A stretch of 64,000 bases of DNA from Anthopleura xanthogrammica. Its lineage: Eukaryota; Cnidaria; Anthozoa; Actiniaria; Actiniidae. The notes below the pieces were generated by a model. It was given only the letters and a program-made list of their open reading frames with translations, was not told where the DNA came from and ran no database searches. Of the stretch, positions 23,501-32,490 are shown piece after piece. The DNA lies in NCBI GenBank assembly GCA_964019055.1, contig OZ025218.1, positions 2,811,191 through 2,875,190 on the forward strand, given 5' to 3'. The stretch's first letter is position 1. Every line of letters begins with the position of its first letter. The translations under genes and the position numbers were made by a program.

Positions 23501-24038
23501 GACTTTTTTTGAAATAGCTGAATATCCAGTACGGTAAATTCCATCATAAAAATAGCTCCAACGGACAATATAAATACATTTCACTGCGCCATCTTGAAAG
23601 GTAGCCGTGCCTTTGCATCGATGTGAGACGAACGGTGAGCTTGTAATGACAGAGACATGTGAATCATTGTCCAAAGTCTTAAAAAAAGGTCTCTACAATT
23701 GCAAGGTCACCGTTTGCCTCGCTTAATACTGCTATTTTCATAAGCATGCGAACTCTGTAGTTGTGAGTTTCCCGTTGGAATTTGGTTTTTCACTGCCGCC
23801 AGTCAAAAACATAAAAGGTACCGACTGATTAAAAAAACAAATTTCAACGTGCAGCTCGAAGCTACCGAGTTCGCATGTTTATGAAAATGGCAGTAATGCA
23901 AAGGCGCAAAGGCTAATGCAAGGCTACCTTTCAAGATGGTGCAGGGAACTGTGAAGGAGACTATTGGTATTGATATCTATGTATTTGTTTTGTGTTTTTG
24001 CAGGAGATTTGCTGGACAAGGTGGAGGGGGAAGACTAA
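11533..24038 (+). CDS. PURA: Pur-alpha single-stranded nucleic-acid-binding protein
   Basis: Nine coding exons: 11533-11599, 11800-11900, 19152-19257, 19771-19819, 20225-20297, 20798-20948, 21819-21925, 23007-23076, 24004-24038. All have GT/AG borders and matching phases, giving 252 residues. Three PUR repeats are visible. Repeat I includes [20 protein letters not shown]. Repeat II includes [18 protein letters not shown], then [12 protein letters not shown]. Repeat III includes [18 protein letters not shown], then SITIPKVGW. Repeats I and II form the nucleic-acid-binding unit in this family and repeat III mediates dimerisation; these proteins bind purine-rich ssDNA/RNA in transcription, replication and mRNA transport. 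The N-terminal Gly-rich run and the long acidic tail of vertebrate PURA are absent; the end is short (KVEGED). The ATG follows a 5-codon upstream ORF at 11501 whose TGA precedes it. Vertebrate PURA and PURB have uninterrupted coding regions. PURB/PURG orthology cannot be excluded. Confidence 0.93.
14071..14285. mobile_element. Tc1-like MITE, nearly full-length palindrome
   Basis: The ends CAGTGCGAATC and GATTCGCACTG are flanked by TA at 14069-14070 and 14286-14287. The arms (AACCGTGGGCACCCAGAAAT and its complement, then TTGTTGAACAATC versus GATTGCTCAACGAA) extend almost to the centre. Its terminus matches the element at 10077-10313. Confidence 0.85.
14883..15126 (+). mobile_element. tRNA-derived SINE
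   Basis: The A-box region GGTGGCGTAGTGGTGAGAGC begins at 14891 and the B-box-like GTTTGAGTCC is near 14937. The body follows (TTTTCTCTGGGTTCTCCGG, TTTTCCTCCCTCTGTAAAAA). This is the general plan of SINEs common in cnidarian genomes. There is no 3' acceptor stem, so it is not a tRNA gene. It sits in Pur-alpha intron 2. Confidence 0.8.
19939..20042. mobile_element. Small foldback element
   Basis: The arms TCAATCGTCGAACTTCACAT...GAGCCG and CGGCTCATGAGAAGATCGAC...GTTTGA lie in Pur-alpha intron 4. One arm of the same family (GGCTCATGTGAAGTTCGACG) is at 50908-50935, beside the 57-bp satellite. Confidence 0.6.
20380..20632 (+). mobile_element. tRNA-derived SINE, second copy
   Basis: The A-box GGTGGCGTAGCGGAGAAAGC starts near 20387 and the B-box GGTTCGAGTC is at about 20434. 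The body has GATTTTCTCTGGTTTTCCTC. It appears to run into a short hairpin segment (GCTCTGTTGTAAG ... ATACAACAGCCAAAG) whose relative is at 10530-10572. It is in Pur-alpha intron 5. The 3' end is approximate. Confidence 0.75.
21125..21350 (+). repeat. Fragments of two foldback families side by side
   Basis: CTTGGGCGTAATGTTTTCTC and CGTGTCATTCCCTGGAGG match the elements at 39412-39680 and 60153-60353. Then GTTTAAAGTGCACCTAACCC, CTACATGAAGTGAATAG and CCAATATGTTAATG match one arm of the foldback at 41944-42293. It lies in Pur-alpha intron 6. Confidence 0.65.
21538..21728. mobile_element. Foldback element, GCGAACTCTGTAATTGCGAG family
   Basis: The left arm has ATGCGAACTCTGTAATTGCG and TGGAATTTGGTTTTTCACTG. 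The right arm has CTACCGAGTTCGCATGTTTA. Further copies are at 23728-23898 and 44430-44615. Confidence 0.75.
22030..22155. mobile_element. Foldback MITE, AGCTCAATTTGGAGGACAAAA family
   Basis: The arms are GACGTCAAAGCAGCTCAATT and the inverted AATTGAGCTGCATTCTGACG around a TCTTGAGAATTGG centre, ending GGGGTCTATT. Other copies are at 24980-25090 (one end lost), 38912-39056, 57924-58040 (worn) and 58792-58932. This copy is in Pur-alpha intron 7. Confidence 0.85.
22408..22675. mobile_element. Foldback MITE, TATAGACGCATCAAGAG family
   Basis: The arms (22408-22474 and about 22611-22675) include CATCAAGAGTTCCGCGC and its complement and AGATTAAAAAGTGGGAT and its complement. The centre is AT-rich. It is preceded by GGGGCGGATCCAGGATTTTC, a motif also seen at 42825. 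Pur-alpha intron 7. Confidence 0.8.
22761..22931. mobile_element. Foldback element containing CATCACGTGATG in both arms
   Basis: The arms of about 55 bp are nearly perfect complements: GGTATAGAAGCTTTGCACC ... GACAGGAGGCAGGAACA against TGTCCTGCCTCCTGTC ... GGTGCAAAGCCTCTATACC. Each arm carries its own CATCACGTGATG palindrome. Pur-alpha intron 7, just before exon 8. Confidence 0.8.
23321..23474. mobile_element. Foldback element with AATAGACC termini and ~8-bp target duplication
   Basis: The left end reads CAATAGACCATTTTCGAGATG and the right end reads CGTCTCGAAAATGGTCTATTG. The flanks GCAATCAC and GCAATCTC form an 8-bp direct repeat with one mismatch, the size made by hAT transposases. One arm is related to the 166-bp tandem at 211-530. 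Pur-alpha intron 8. Confidence 0.75.
23728..23898. mobile_element. Foldback element, GCGAACTCTGTAATTGCGAG family, copy 2
   Basis: The arms GCATGCGAACTCTGTAGTTG and GCTACCGAGTTCGCATG surround TTTTTCACTGCCGCCAGTC and ATAAAAGGTACCGACTGATT as in the 21538 copy. Pur-alpha intron 8. Confidence 0.75.
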
Positions 24039-24206
24039 ACCATACTCTTTTTGTTTGCAAACCAGCATGTTCTTTGACGAAGATGTTTCTTAAAAGACCT
24101 TTCTAACAAAAGCATTGCTTCTTGAAATATTTACTAATCCAACAATTAACAAACATTCGCTCTGCAACTTGCAACTCATCGGTAAAAATTGTATCAGTTT
24201 TCCCTT

Positions 24207-24410
24207 GGGCTTCCTGTGGTGGTATCACCTAAGGGGTCAGCACTCGTTCAAATCGGCCGAAAGGACTTTCATTGTCTTATCCAACAATAGGAACGAGGCA
24301 TAGATCTATTGTGATACTGCCTTGTTCTATTGTTTTTAAAGACAATGAAGGTCTTTTCAGCTGACGTGAACGAGTGCTGACCCCTTAGGTGATACCACCA
24401 CAGGAAGCCA
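24207..24410. mobile_element. Foldback element in the presumed Pur-alpha 3' UTR
   Basis: The arms GGCTTCCTGTGGTGGTATCA...CCTAAGGGGTCAGCACTCG and the complement ending CCACAGGAAGCC lie 170-370 bp after the Pur-alpha stop. If the transcript extends this far it would carry a long hairpin. Confidence 0.75.
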
Positions 24411-25119
24411 AATATTGCAATAACTAGTGACCTTAGGCTACGTGTATAGTGAGACTCCTACGCTGAAGAACGCTCCTTTCATATATTAGACAATTTTAAA
24501 GTGACTGGTAACAAATACACTGCATTAATTAAAAAAAAAAATGAAAAATAGCTCTTTAGTTCTCAAGCCTCGACGGCCGAGATACTCCGAAGAGAGTTGG
24601 GATCGTGTTTTCGTGAAAGAACTTAGTGTATCTGGATCTAGTACTTTTGATGAAGTGGATGTTTCATAAGCCATACTTTTGTTAAAGAGGTCTTTTATAA
24701 TAACTTCGAAAAAAAAGAAACAAAAAACACATACAAAAGAAAAAAAAAGAATGAAATTTACTTTTAAACAATTATTACTGAGGCCGCAATACTTCTGAAC
24801 TTATAAATCTTTTTGAACCACAATTAGTAGAATACAAAGCATGGATGCAGCGCGCAGGATCGTTTTATTGGTAATTGTCACTTTAAATCCGTTGGAATGC
24901 ACTGCGAGATTCTCTTTTTGTCTTGGTCCCAGGCCCTCTCTTGGTTTTTGGATGTTGACCGAGTGAGGATTAAGTCCGAGTCTATAGACCCCTTGCAGCA
25001 CGTCAGAATGCAGCTCAAATTGGAGGACAAAACAGTAGGTTCCAATTCTAAGGAGATTGAAAATCTTTTTGTTTTGTCCTCCAAATAGCCAATGTGCATG
25101 AGCTCGAAATTCTAGCAAA

Positions 25120-25335
25120 AAGCATGATGGGAAAGTGAGTACTTGCGCTTTTTTGGCTCCTCTAAAAATTCATCTGACAATTTTTCCTTCGTCATTTTCT
25201 ATGGAAATAAAAGCATTTCAACAGACAAAATAGTATAACAGAGTACATCTTTTCTGACAGTTTCTATGATTTCCCTGTTCCATTTTTACAGGACTCACTT
25301 TCCCAGAGTGCTTTGTGAGCTTTGATGAACATTGC
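25120..25335 (+). repeat. ~210-bp repeat, also at 38620-38832
   Basis: It begins AAGCATGATGGGAAAGTGAG and ends CTTTCCCAGAGTGCTTTG. The first and last ~25 bp are inverted relative to each other. The copy at 38620-38832 matches along the whole length, and there too the AGCTCAATTTGGAGG element lies nearby. Confidence 0.75.
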
Positions 25336-25952
25336 CTATTGAGCTGCTTTGACGTGACGTAGACCTCGATCACATTGACTTTGAGGACTAATCCTTTCTC
25401 AGCCTAACAAACCAAAGCTACAAAACGATTGCATGTGACCAAGGAAAATAGAGGAACTCGCTTACAGTATACTGTTTGAATCTTATTAAGCTTGTACAAA
25501 AACATTTGCAGTCTTTGAGTTACCAGGTATTGCTGTGAGGCAAGCCACTGTTTAGTTTTGAACGAGGTGGCGGCATCAAGTTATGAGTACCACACTCTGG
25601 TCATCAGCGTGGCAATAAACAGGATGGCAGATCTTTCATTGGTTATATGTTTGTTGATGGGAGAGGGGAGTTAACAGATCAAGAGCTTTTTAAGACGTGG
25701 TCACACGATGCGATTTGTCATGCGACGTTGCACCGTGATCACACCGTGTGACCACCCGCGAGACGTTGCTCGCACACGGTGAGATTTATCGCGCGCGTCA
25801 ACGCCGCCAAAGTAGAATTCGTTTCTACTTTTTGCGACGTCGTATGCAACCTCTCACTTGGTAGTACTATGGCCATGGGGCCACACGTTACGATCTCAAA
25901 CCTTTGCGACGTCGCACGAAAAATCGCAGCGAATGTCCGCGCGCCTTTGCTA

Positions 25953-26111
25953 TACACCGAAGCGAAATATGGCGACCAATTTGAATAACTACTGTTCTGG
26001 AATGACTAGCCTTAGGCCTCTCATACATGTAAAGATGTTTCTTTGAACACGAGGCTAGTCAATCCAGAACAATAGTTATTCAAATTGGTCGCCATATTTC
26101 GATTCGGTGTA
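25953..26111. mobile_element. Palindromic MITE with TGCTA target duplication
   Basis: The ends TACACCGAAGCGAAATATGG and CCATATTTCGATTCGGTGTA belong to arms of about 70 bp that reach GAATGACTAGCCT. TGCTA occurs immediately before (25948-25952) and after (26112-26116) the element, a perfect 5-bp duplication. It is a more intact relative of the nested copy at 6199-6359. The surrounding 25690-25940 GC-rich stretch has repeated CGACGTCGCA motifs and no gene I accept. Confidence 0.85.
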
Positions 26112-26190
26112 TGCTACGCATGGTTAAAGTAACAAAAACACGAAAATATCGCAAGGAAAAGCGCAAGCCATACGCAACTAGTACTATGTA

Positions 26191-26331
26191 CTTATTGACT
26201 GAGTGGGAAGTCCGAACGGGAAAATATTTGGCTCGAGGTCCTGAAGTACGGAACGAGCGCAGCGAGTTCCGTGCCAAGGACCGAGAGCCAAATATTTTCC
26301 CGTTCGGACCGACCTTAACTCAGTCAATAAG
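26191..26331. mobile_element. Foldback element, TTATTGACTGAGT termini
   Basis: The arms CTTATTGACTGAGTGGGAAG...TCCGAACGGGAAAATATTTGG and their complement enclose GGAACGAGCGCAGCGAGTTCC. Part of one arm (GTCCGAACGGGAAAT) recurs at 26440-26460. Confidence 0.8.
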
Positions 26332-26459
26332 CATTTTATCATATGACCACATATAAAAAATCGATTTCAAAGCGTTTTTAATAAATGCGAATCAAAATGC
26401 TATCGTTGGAAATTGTTACACTCGGCAGCGAGTCCGAACGGCGAGTCCGAACGGGAAAT

Positions 26460-27660
26460 TATTACACTTTTCGGAAAAGCGTACTTTTTTTGCTGACGAC
26501 ATTTTCCCCAAAGGTTTTTTTTAGAATCACGCGTACAGTGAAATACGGTCATATGATAAGTACTGTTTCTGACGCTTCTGAAGTGCTTTTAGGCCTGAAA
26601 TTGAAGGCGGTATTACTGAACACAACCCTAAGTTGTTCTTTTTATCATTTTATTATACAGATAGAAAAACATGTCGTTTTTAATATAGGTTTTTTATACT
26701 TAATTCCAAAGCCGGCTTTCTTATGCGTGCCACGAGAGATAACGTCGTAACAGGTTTTAACCAATGAAAGCGCACATAGCGAGGTCATCATAATAAGAAG
26801 GCATTGTAAACTTCTAATTAACGGTTTGAAGTTGTTAAGTTTGTTGCATGATAGCGAGATTCAAGCGGGGGGAAAAACCCAAGTCTCTTGGGCAAGGCAC
26901 ATATCTGACAAATGTATTCGAGCAGGCCGTACATTTGGAATATTTCCTGGCCAGGACGCCCACTGCATGAAAAGATATCGCCAATCTTTGAACTCTCCTC
27001 CTCTCCAAATTAAATTTTAATTCGAGGCGTTTCATACTTGATTGGTTTTTAAAATGAAGTTAATGCATCATTTTGTTCATTGTACAAAGCGTACAATACA
27101 TAATGAATTTTCCTTTAGTACTGACCTGTGATCCTAGTAATCTCGGGCCATTGTTGTGCACGATCAACAAATTCGTAGTCAAGAGCGTTGATTAATTATT
27201 GTACGAGCATCAAAGAGAATAGCTATGGCAGCGTGCCTTCATAACTGACTTCCAAAGACATCCATGCATTATAGGTTAGAAACCCGATATAAGACAATCG
27301 AGTCTAAATTAAGTATTTATAATCTGCAGTAATCTGTTTGCAGGACAGAAGCATTAGGGATGACTCGAGATGTCTAAGTAACTATTAGTGTCATTTGCTC
27401 TTGTTTGACCTCGTTTACCCTTCTTGAATGGACCTCTCAAAAGGATTCAGTCGTCGGCAAATACTGGATTAATATTGAATCTGATTTGTCAGGTTTGATA
27501 GAGTCTGTCATAAACAAGGAAGAAAGGTGTCTCTGAGTCATAGTCGGCGGAAGACTTTACAACGGCGATTGTGTCAGGTTGAGTTCGTACGAAATACTTG
27601 GAAGACTGTAGTTTAATCAATCCTGACGAATTTTACTAGCATTTACAGCAAAGGAAAATT
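26460..27660. other. Intergenic stretch, no gene recognised
   Basis: An AT-rich sequence with short ORFs only. ACATTTACAG at 27640-27650 could be a splice acceptor of a 5' UTR exon belonging to the ORF that starts at 27673. I see no repeats with clear ends here. Confidence 0.45.
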
Positions 27661-27672
27661 GTACTTTGTACA

Positions 27673-28551
27673 ATGTTACCTCACATACATCTAACTGAGG
27701 TCTCAAAAAGTCACCGGAATGGCAAAGAATTGATTATGTCAGAGAGAAGGAACAGAAGCAAGCAGGAAAGAGTTCCTGAGGCGATATCAATGCATTATTA
27801 TGAACGACTTGGAGATAAAAAGAAGATTATTCCAAAGTATGTTAGGACTGGTTTGGACTACCAAGGAAGAGATAAGAAAGAAAATATCTTCAAGACTAGT
27901 ACTGTTTCGGGTAATTTTCTTAGGGATGTCATCCGGAGAAGAAGGCATTCGAGTTCTTCATGTACTACGCTTGCAGATGTATCGAAAAAACAACCAGTAT
28001 TAATCCGTAACAACCACATCAGCTTAAGAAAGTATAGCTGTCCCGATTTGCGCTCACATCTTGTATCAACTACCACTCGACTTCAGACAACTAAGTGTGA
28101 ATTGAAAAAGGTTTACGAAACTGGAAGAAATGTTAGAACCAGTGTTTCTGTGAAGGATGACCATGAACGACTCACACAAGCTAAACACCATAACAGTTTT
28201 CCTTCAGAAGCAACGAATCACGAAGAGAAATTGTATCTTGATATTGTAAGGACCCGCAAAAATCCTGGTAATTTGACCAAACAATTACAGAATCTAAAAG
28301 TAGTCCATGAAATAATAAGTTTTGAATCTACTGCTATGAGCCATGTTGTTCTAAAGCCAGACCACGAGGTTGCATCAGTAAGTGACGAGGACGCAAAATC
28401 AAACCTTTTAGCAGAGTGGTTGGACAACTCCGACCTAAGTTACACCGGCGAAGTACGAAACCGCAATTCTAGATGTGTTTCTCCCAAGTTCCAACCGACT
28501 CGAGGTCGTGATAGTATTATTGCTTGGTTACAAGATATCAGTCTAGGATGA
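27673..28551 (+). CDS. Unrecognised 292-residue protein
   Basis: The longest plain ORF in this part of the window: 292 codons, single exon, ATG in a favourable ACAATG context, TGA at the end. It matches no family I know. It is basic and polar, with no signal peptide or membrane span. Visible pieces are a basic Ser patch (RRRRHSSSS, residues 88-96; possible nuclear signal or basophilic kinase site), a middle rich in Lys and His, and two similar short motifs near the end: LLAEWLDNSDL (about 245-255) and SIIAWLQDISL (281-291). The second forms the extreme C-terminus. The spaced W-L motifs could be docking peptides; this is inference. An acceptor-like TTTACAG lies about 25 bp upstream of the ATG, so an upstream noncoding exon is possible. 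The length makes a chance ORF unlikely in AT-rich DNA, but no homology supports it. A lineage-restricted gene is the best reading. Confidence 0.6.
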   Translation: MLPHIHLTEVSKSHRNGKELIMSERRNRSKQERVPEAISMHYYERLGDKKKIIPKYVRTGLDYQGRDKKENIFKTSTVSGNFLRDVIRRRRHSSSSCTTLADVSKKQPVLIRNNHISLRKYSCPDLRSHLVSTTTRLQTTKCELKKVYETGRNVRTSVSVKDDHERLTQAKHHNSFPSEATNHEEKLYLDIVRTRKNPGNLTKQLQNLKVVHEIISFESTAMSHVVLKPDHEVASVSDEDAKSNLLAEWLDNSDLSYTGEVRNRNSRCVSPKFQPTRGRDSIIAWLQDISLG

Positions 28552-28879
28552 TCTCGCCTCGATCTTCGAGCACTCAAGATCAGTCGAGTTGCAATAAGCA
28601 GGAAAAAGGTTGTACGGGTGTCTTCGTGCTCCCTTCGCAAATCGTAACGAAACTGACAGCACTATAAGATTTCAAAGTGGACTATTGAAAATTATACTTT
28701 AATTTGTTCAAATATTAGAGAAGTATTTGAAAAAGGTAAATGTTCAAGTTATCAAACCCATCAAAATGAGTAGATAACGCAACCATGAAAGCTAAAATTA
28801 TGCATGTATATCTAAAACTAGCTAAGGAATCGAAATTATATTTATCACAATAAGATGTAAGAATATACATACATAACCT

Positions 28880-29024
28880 AATAAGCCAGTTCACAGTTTA
28901 AGAATCGTTTTCAGTGCGCAAGCGATTTCATCCCGATTTTCTCACCTTGTTTTGTTTTTAAAGAAATTCGGGATAAAATCGCATGCTCACCGAAAACGAT
29001 TCTTAAACTGTGAACTGGCTTATT
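28880..29024. mobile_element. Near-perfect foldback element
   Basis: AATAAGCCAGTTCACAGTTT...AAGAATCGTTTTC is matched by its complement ending CTGTGAACTGGCTTATT, with GCGATTT...ATCCCGA also paired inside and a CTCACCTTGTTTTG loop. No ORF. Confidence 0.85.
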
Positions 29025-29387
29025 GCAATTCAAGGTTGTCATAAAAATAACATTTAACAAATAAGAATTAATTATTTCAGTTGCAAAACAGACGTAATTA
29101 TTTCACTGTTTTGAAGGTATAGACTGATATTTTTGAGATAATCTTGTTGGTATATTACTAAACAGTTATTCTCATCAATCTAGGGGGCTTTAGAATCGAA
29201 ATAAAGAAAAATATTTCTAATTATTTCGTATTTATTTATTTTTTTCGTCTTTTATTTTTATGTGACAACATACTTGCAATACTGATGAAAATTATAAATA
29301 TGAATTTGCCGAAATAATGACGAGAACCATTCCATACGTTGGGTTGTTGGGTTTCACTTGAAGTTGTTTGCTCTTCTCTATCTAGAT

Positions 29388-30052
29388 GATACAAGAAAAT
29401 GTAACTAGCCAATCAGCGCGAAGCTAACAAGCTCAAGTTGTTAGCATAGCCCATGACAGAAAAAAATTGCGCACCAAAACCTGTCTCAGTAGAGTAGGGT
29501 ACGAATGATTTTTTTCGGTCAGAAAAATCGAAACTAAAACTCAAAAAACTTTTAAAAATCAATATACAACAATATTTACAACATGATATAACAATTATCG
29601 TCAATAAAATAAAATCATTCTTGAAAATGTAAAGCATCAAATAAACTTTTTTTAATACGTCGAGGCTCCCCTCCCTCGAAATGATAATTGGTCAGTGCGG
29701 GTTTTACATAGGTTTAGAAGCCATTAGGGACGACGGTCAACTAAATTCCCTTCCAAAAAGCATGTTTATATTAAATGTGCAAAGACGTTTCACATGAACA
29801 TTGCACTCTTAATCCGTTGTTTATTTTCTTCTTTCAATATATTCAAATACCTTCGACACGTACTGTTTTTATGAAAATAAAAAAAATATCGAAATACGTG
29901 CGAATATTGGTTGAATGAACGGCGAGCTGGGGGTTTTCCCTTCGTTTTATTTATATTTTTATACAATACCGCATTACAAAAATGCACGGGCTCAAGGCTA
30001 ACAACTTTGGTGAATTCGTATGCAGGCCTGGTCGCAAATACATTACCTAGGT
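29388..30052 (+). repeat. 665-bp repeat, uninterrupted copy
   Basis: It runs from GATACAAGAAAATGTAACTA to CAAATACATTACCTAGGT. A second, closely similar copy lies at 36895-38392, where it is split by two insertions. Inside are TTTTTTTCGGTCAGAAAAATC, TACGTCGAGGCTCCCCTCCC and GCTGGGGGTTTTCCCTTCG. No convincing ORF; the short ORFs here are not conserved between copies. Confidence 0.8.
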
Positions 30053-30145
30053 GGTTTTAGCACTGACCCTTTTGTAAAAAAGAAATTGATTTTTAAATGT
30101 GGAATATAACTAACTCCTAATCATTTGGAAATCTGAAATTAAAAC

Positions 30146-30362
30146 AGCTTTGTGTTAAAATGTTATTGTAAGTGGGAATAACCATATTGTTTACGTTTGT
30201 TTCTTCCACTATTTTTTTAATATAATACCGAGCTTTCGCACTTCTAGTGCATCATCAGGGCGAAAAGTTTTCGCCCTGATGATGCACTAGAAGTGCGAAA
30301 GCTCGGTATTAAATTTAAAAAATAGTGGAAGAAACAAACGTAAACAATAAGCTTTGTGTTAA
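30146..30362. mobile_element. Palindrome (30185-30349) flanked by 13-bp direct repeats
   Basis: The palindrome arms are TTGTTTACGTTTGTTTCTTC...GCACTAGAAGTGCG and the complement, meeting at GGGCGAAAAGTTTTCGCCC, with very few mismatches. AGCTTTGTGTTAA occurs at 30146-30158 and again at 30350-30362, framing the insertion. The 97-codon ORF over it is an artefact of the palindrome. Confidence 0.75.
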
Positions 30363-30619
30363 TCTGAAAGGGCAATGTAGAAAAAGCTAAGCGGATTTTT
30401 TCATCCTCAAATGTTGTTGAAGCTTTTGCACATTGTAACCCTTTTGGCCGCAGATTTGAATTCAAAGTTACTGTGTAAAATTTCTTAGGGGAAAATATAA
30501 TTTCCGGAAGACCGAGTGAATTTTTCATTGGAGTCAAAGAATATTATTATTATGAAATAAAACTTCATAAATCTTTCAATCCCGTCCCGTTGCATCTTGT
30601 CATATTATTTTAAATTATT

Positions 30620-31080
30620 CAAATTATTTTCATCCTTCAACAGCTGCTTGCATCTGTATTTCTTGACTTTAAAGTCCAATGTCGTGAAAACAGGAAGACG
30701 AAGTCAGGACATTTCTTATCAGCCATTCCCGTTAAGAGTAAAGCTATTGGTGTTAGTAATAAAAAAGAAGAACAGAAGAGAAAATGAAAGTTCCAAAATT
30801 GAAAATAGAAATATGTTGGCTCACTTAGTGGACTGTTCGTTTCTTTTCTCGTTCCTTACCTGTAGTTTTAAGATCTAATCAATTGTTTTGTTTACTTCTC
30901 TCACAAAATTGCCTTGTTTAGTTATTATTTTAGCTTCAAACTGAGCGAAGTTGACGCCTCTGTCTTCTACACATCTCATAATGTGGTTCAAAGTGGTCAG
31001 TCAAACAACTTTTATTAAGTAGACCTGCATGTTGCTTTATATCAATATGAAATATAAGAACTGCTGACAATAACAAAACT
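30620..31080 (+). repeat. Copy A of a diverged duplication upstream of the GPCR
   Basis: CAGCTGCTTGCATCTGTATT, GTGAAAACAGGAAGACGAAG and TCAGGACATTTCTTATC recur in the same order at 32040-32490 (CATCTGCTTGCATCTGTATT and so on), followed by CACAAAATTGCCTTG, TTTTAGCTTCAAAC and GTGGTCAGTCAAA. The encoded run SNVVKTGRRSQDIS is kept in both, so an old exon is possible, but I cannot assign it. Confidence 0.6.
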
Positions 31081-32039
31081 AAGAGCTGAAAATTGGAGTA
31101 AGACCGAGGGCCTTTCAATTACCTAAACAATGAACTATATAAGGCATGTAAGATAAAGATAAATTGTATACATATAGTGCGACTCAACTCTTGATCGAAT
31201 AAAAAGGGAATATTTGGTGTTAGCATTTCACAAAGACCTAACATTACTGTAACTAAATGCAGGAGTCCTAATCAGCACATTGTAAAATATACGACTTAAA
31301 AGTTTACGATTTTATTTAAACAACAGCTGACTCCATCATCTTTTACCCGTTAAATAATATGACAATTTTAATATATACAAGATAACAAATGTAGAAGACT
31401 AGAAGTAAAAGTTTAGGTACGACCCTGTTTAGGCGCTGTTCAGGCTGTATAAGATCGCAGTGACGAGTCAACTGATTCGAATGGCCTCATGTATCACTTT
31501 TAGTACAGCGCATGCGTCTAGCGGTTGCTATGGATTACGTCATTTATTGGTGACGACATACTGTCTTTTTTGGCGGACAACAATAATGACATTGACTGTA
31601 TAAGAAAAATGCACATAAGATAACAATTTTCGCTTAATGACAAGTGTCCCTTTATCGACTACTTCTTATTTCACAAGTTTAGTAAAATCACTCTATCATT
31701 ATTGAATTACGAAGATACCCAGTAACATATCAATTTATAGACTTAAAATGCACATTTTATTCAAATTCCAAAAAAATTGTTATAATAAATTCCAGATTAT
31801 CAACAGAAATGAAAGATAAAAATCCCCAAAGCAACGAGTTTAGTGAGACATTTTTTTAGTTTGACGTTGTTTTTAGTTTTTTGTTTTTTCAATGGGCAGA
31901 TGTCACTTTTGGAGGCGGGTCATCGTCAGATACTGCAGTTCTGTGAAAATTTTTCACTCGGTCCCTTTAAACTTCGACCAAAGGCAGCGAAAAACGAAAA
32001 TTTATCGTTGGGTTATTATTCAAGTTATCATTGCACTTC
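31081..32039. other. Intergenic stretch, no gene recognised
   Basis: AT-rich. It includes a GC-richer patch (31430-31560) with GCGCATGCGTCTAGCGGTTG that could be regulatory. No repeat boundaries or exons were recognised. Confidence 0.4.
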
Positions 32040-32490
32040 TCGCCCTCGTCCTTCAACATCTGCTTGCATCTGTATTTATTGACTTAAGATCTAATGTTGT
32101 GAAAACAGGAAGACGAAGTCAGGACATTTCTTGTCTGCCATTCCCATCCAAGTTATATTAAAAGCAAGGTGGTTGGTAAACATAAGAAAAAATCATGGAA
32201 TTTCGCAAATGGTTGAAACATATGTCGCTTCACCGAGTCTTCTTTTTGCCCCCGTTCGTTACCTGTCGTTTTACAATGTAATAAGAATATATCAGTTTTA
32301 ATTTATTTCCCTTACAAAATTGCCTTCGTTACTGAGTAGTATTTTAGCTTCAAACTTGACGCCTCTGTTTTCTACGTATACATATCTGATAGTGTGGACA
32401 CTCAGAGTGGTCAGTCAAATAACCGTTATTATCATACCTGCATATTGACTTATCACACTATAAAATGAATTTCTTATGTTCTCATAATAT
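32040..32490 (+). repeat. Copy B of the diverged duplication
   Basis: The partner of 30620-31080. Read from about 31990 it gives a hydrophobic stretch (WVIIQVIIALLALVLQHLLA) followed by the conserved SNVVKTGRRSQDIS. This could be an exon end of an unrecognised gene or a degraded one. Copy A does not keep the hydrophobic part, so I do not call a CDS. Confidence 0.5.

Noticed and set aside
30244..30537. 97-codon minus-strand ORF
   Set aside because: It starts in the 30185-30349 palindrome and shows no family features.
31560..31600. X-box-like GTTGCTATGGATTAC near 31525
   Set aside because: It does not match the second half-site (needs RGYAAC) and no gene starts nearby.
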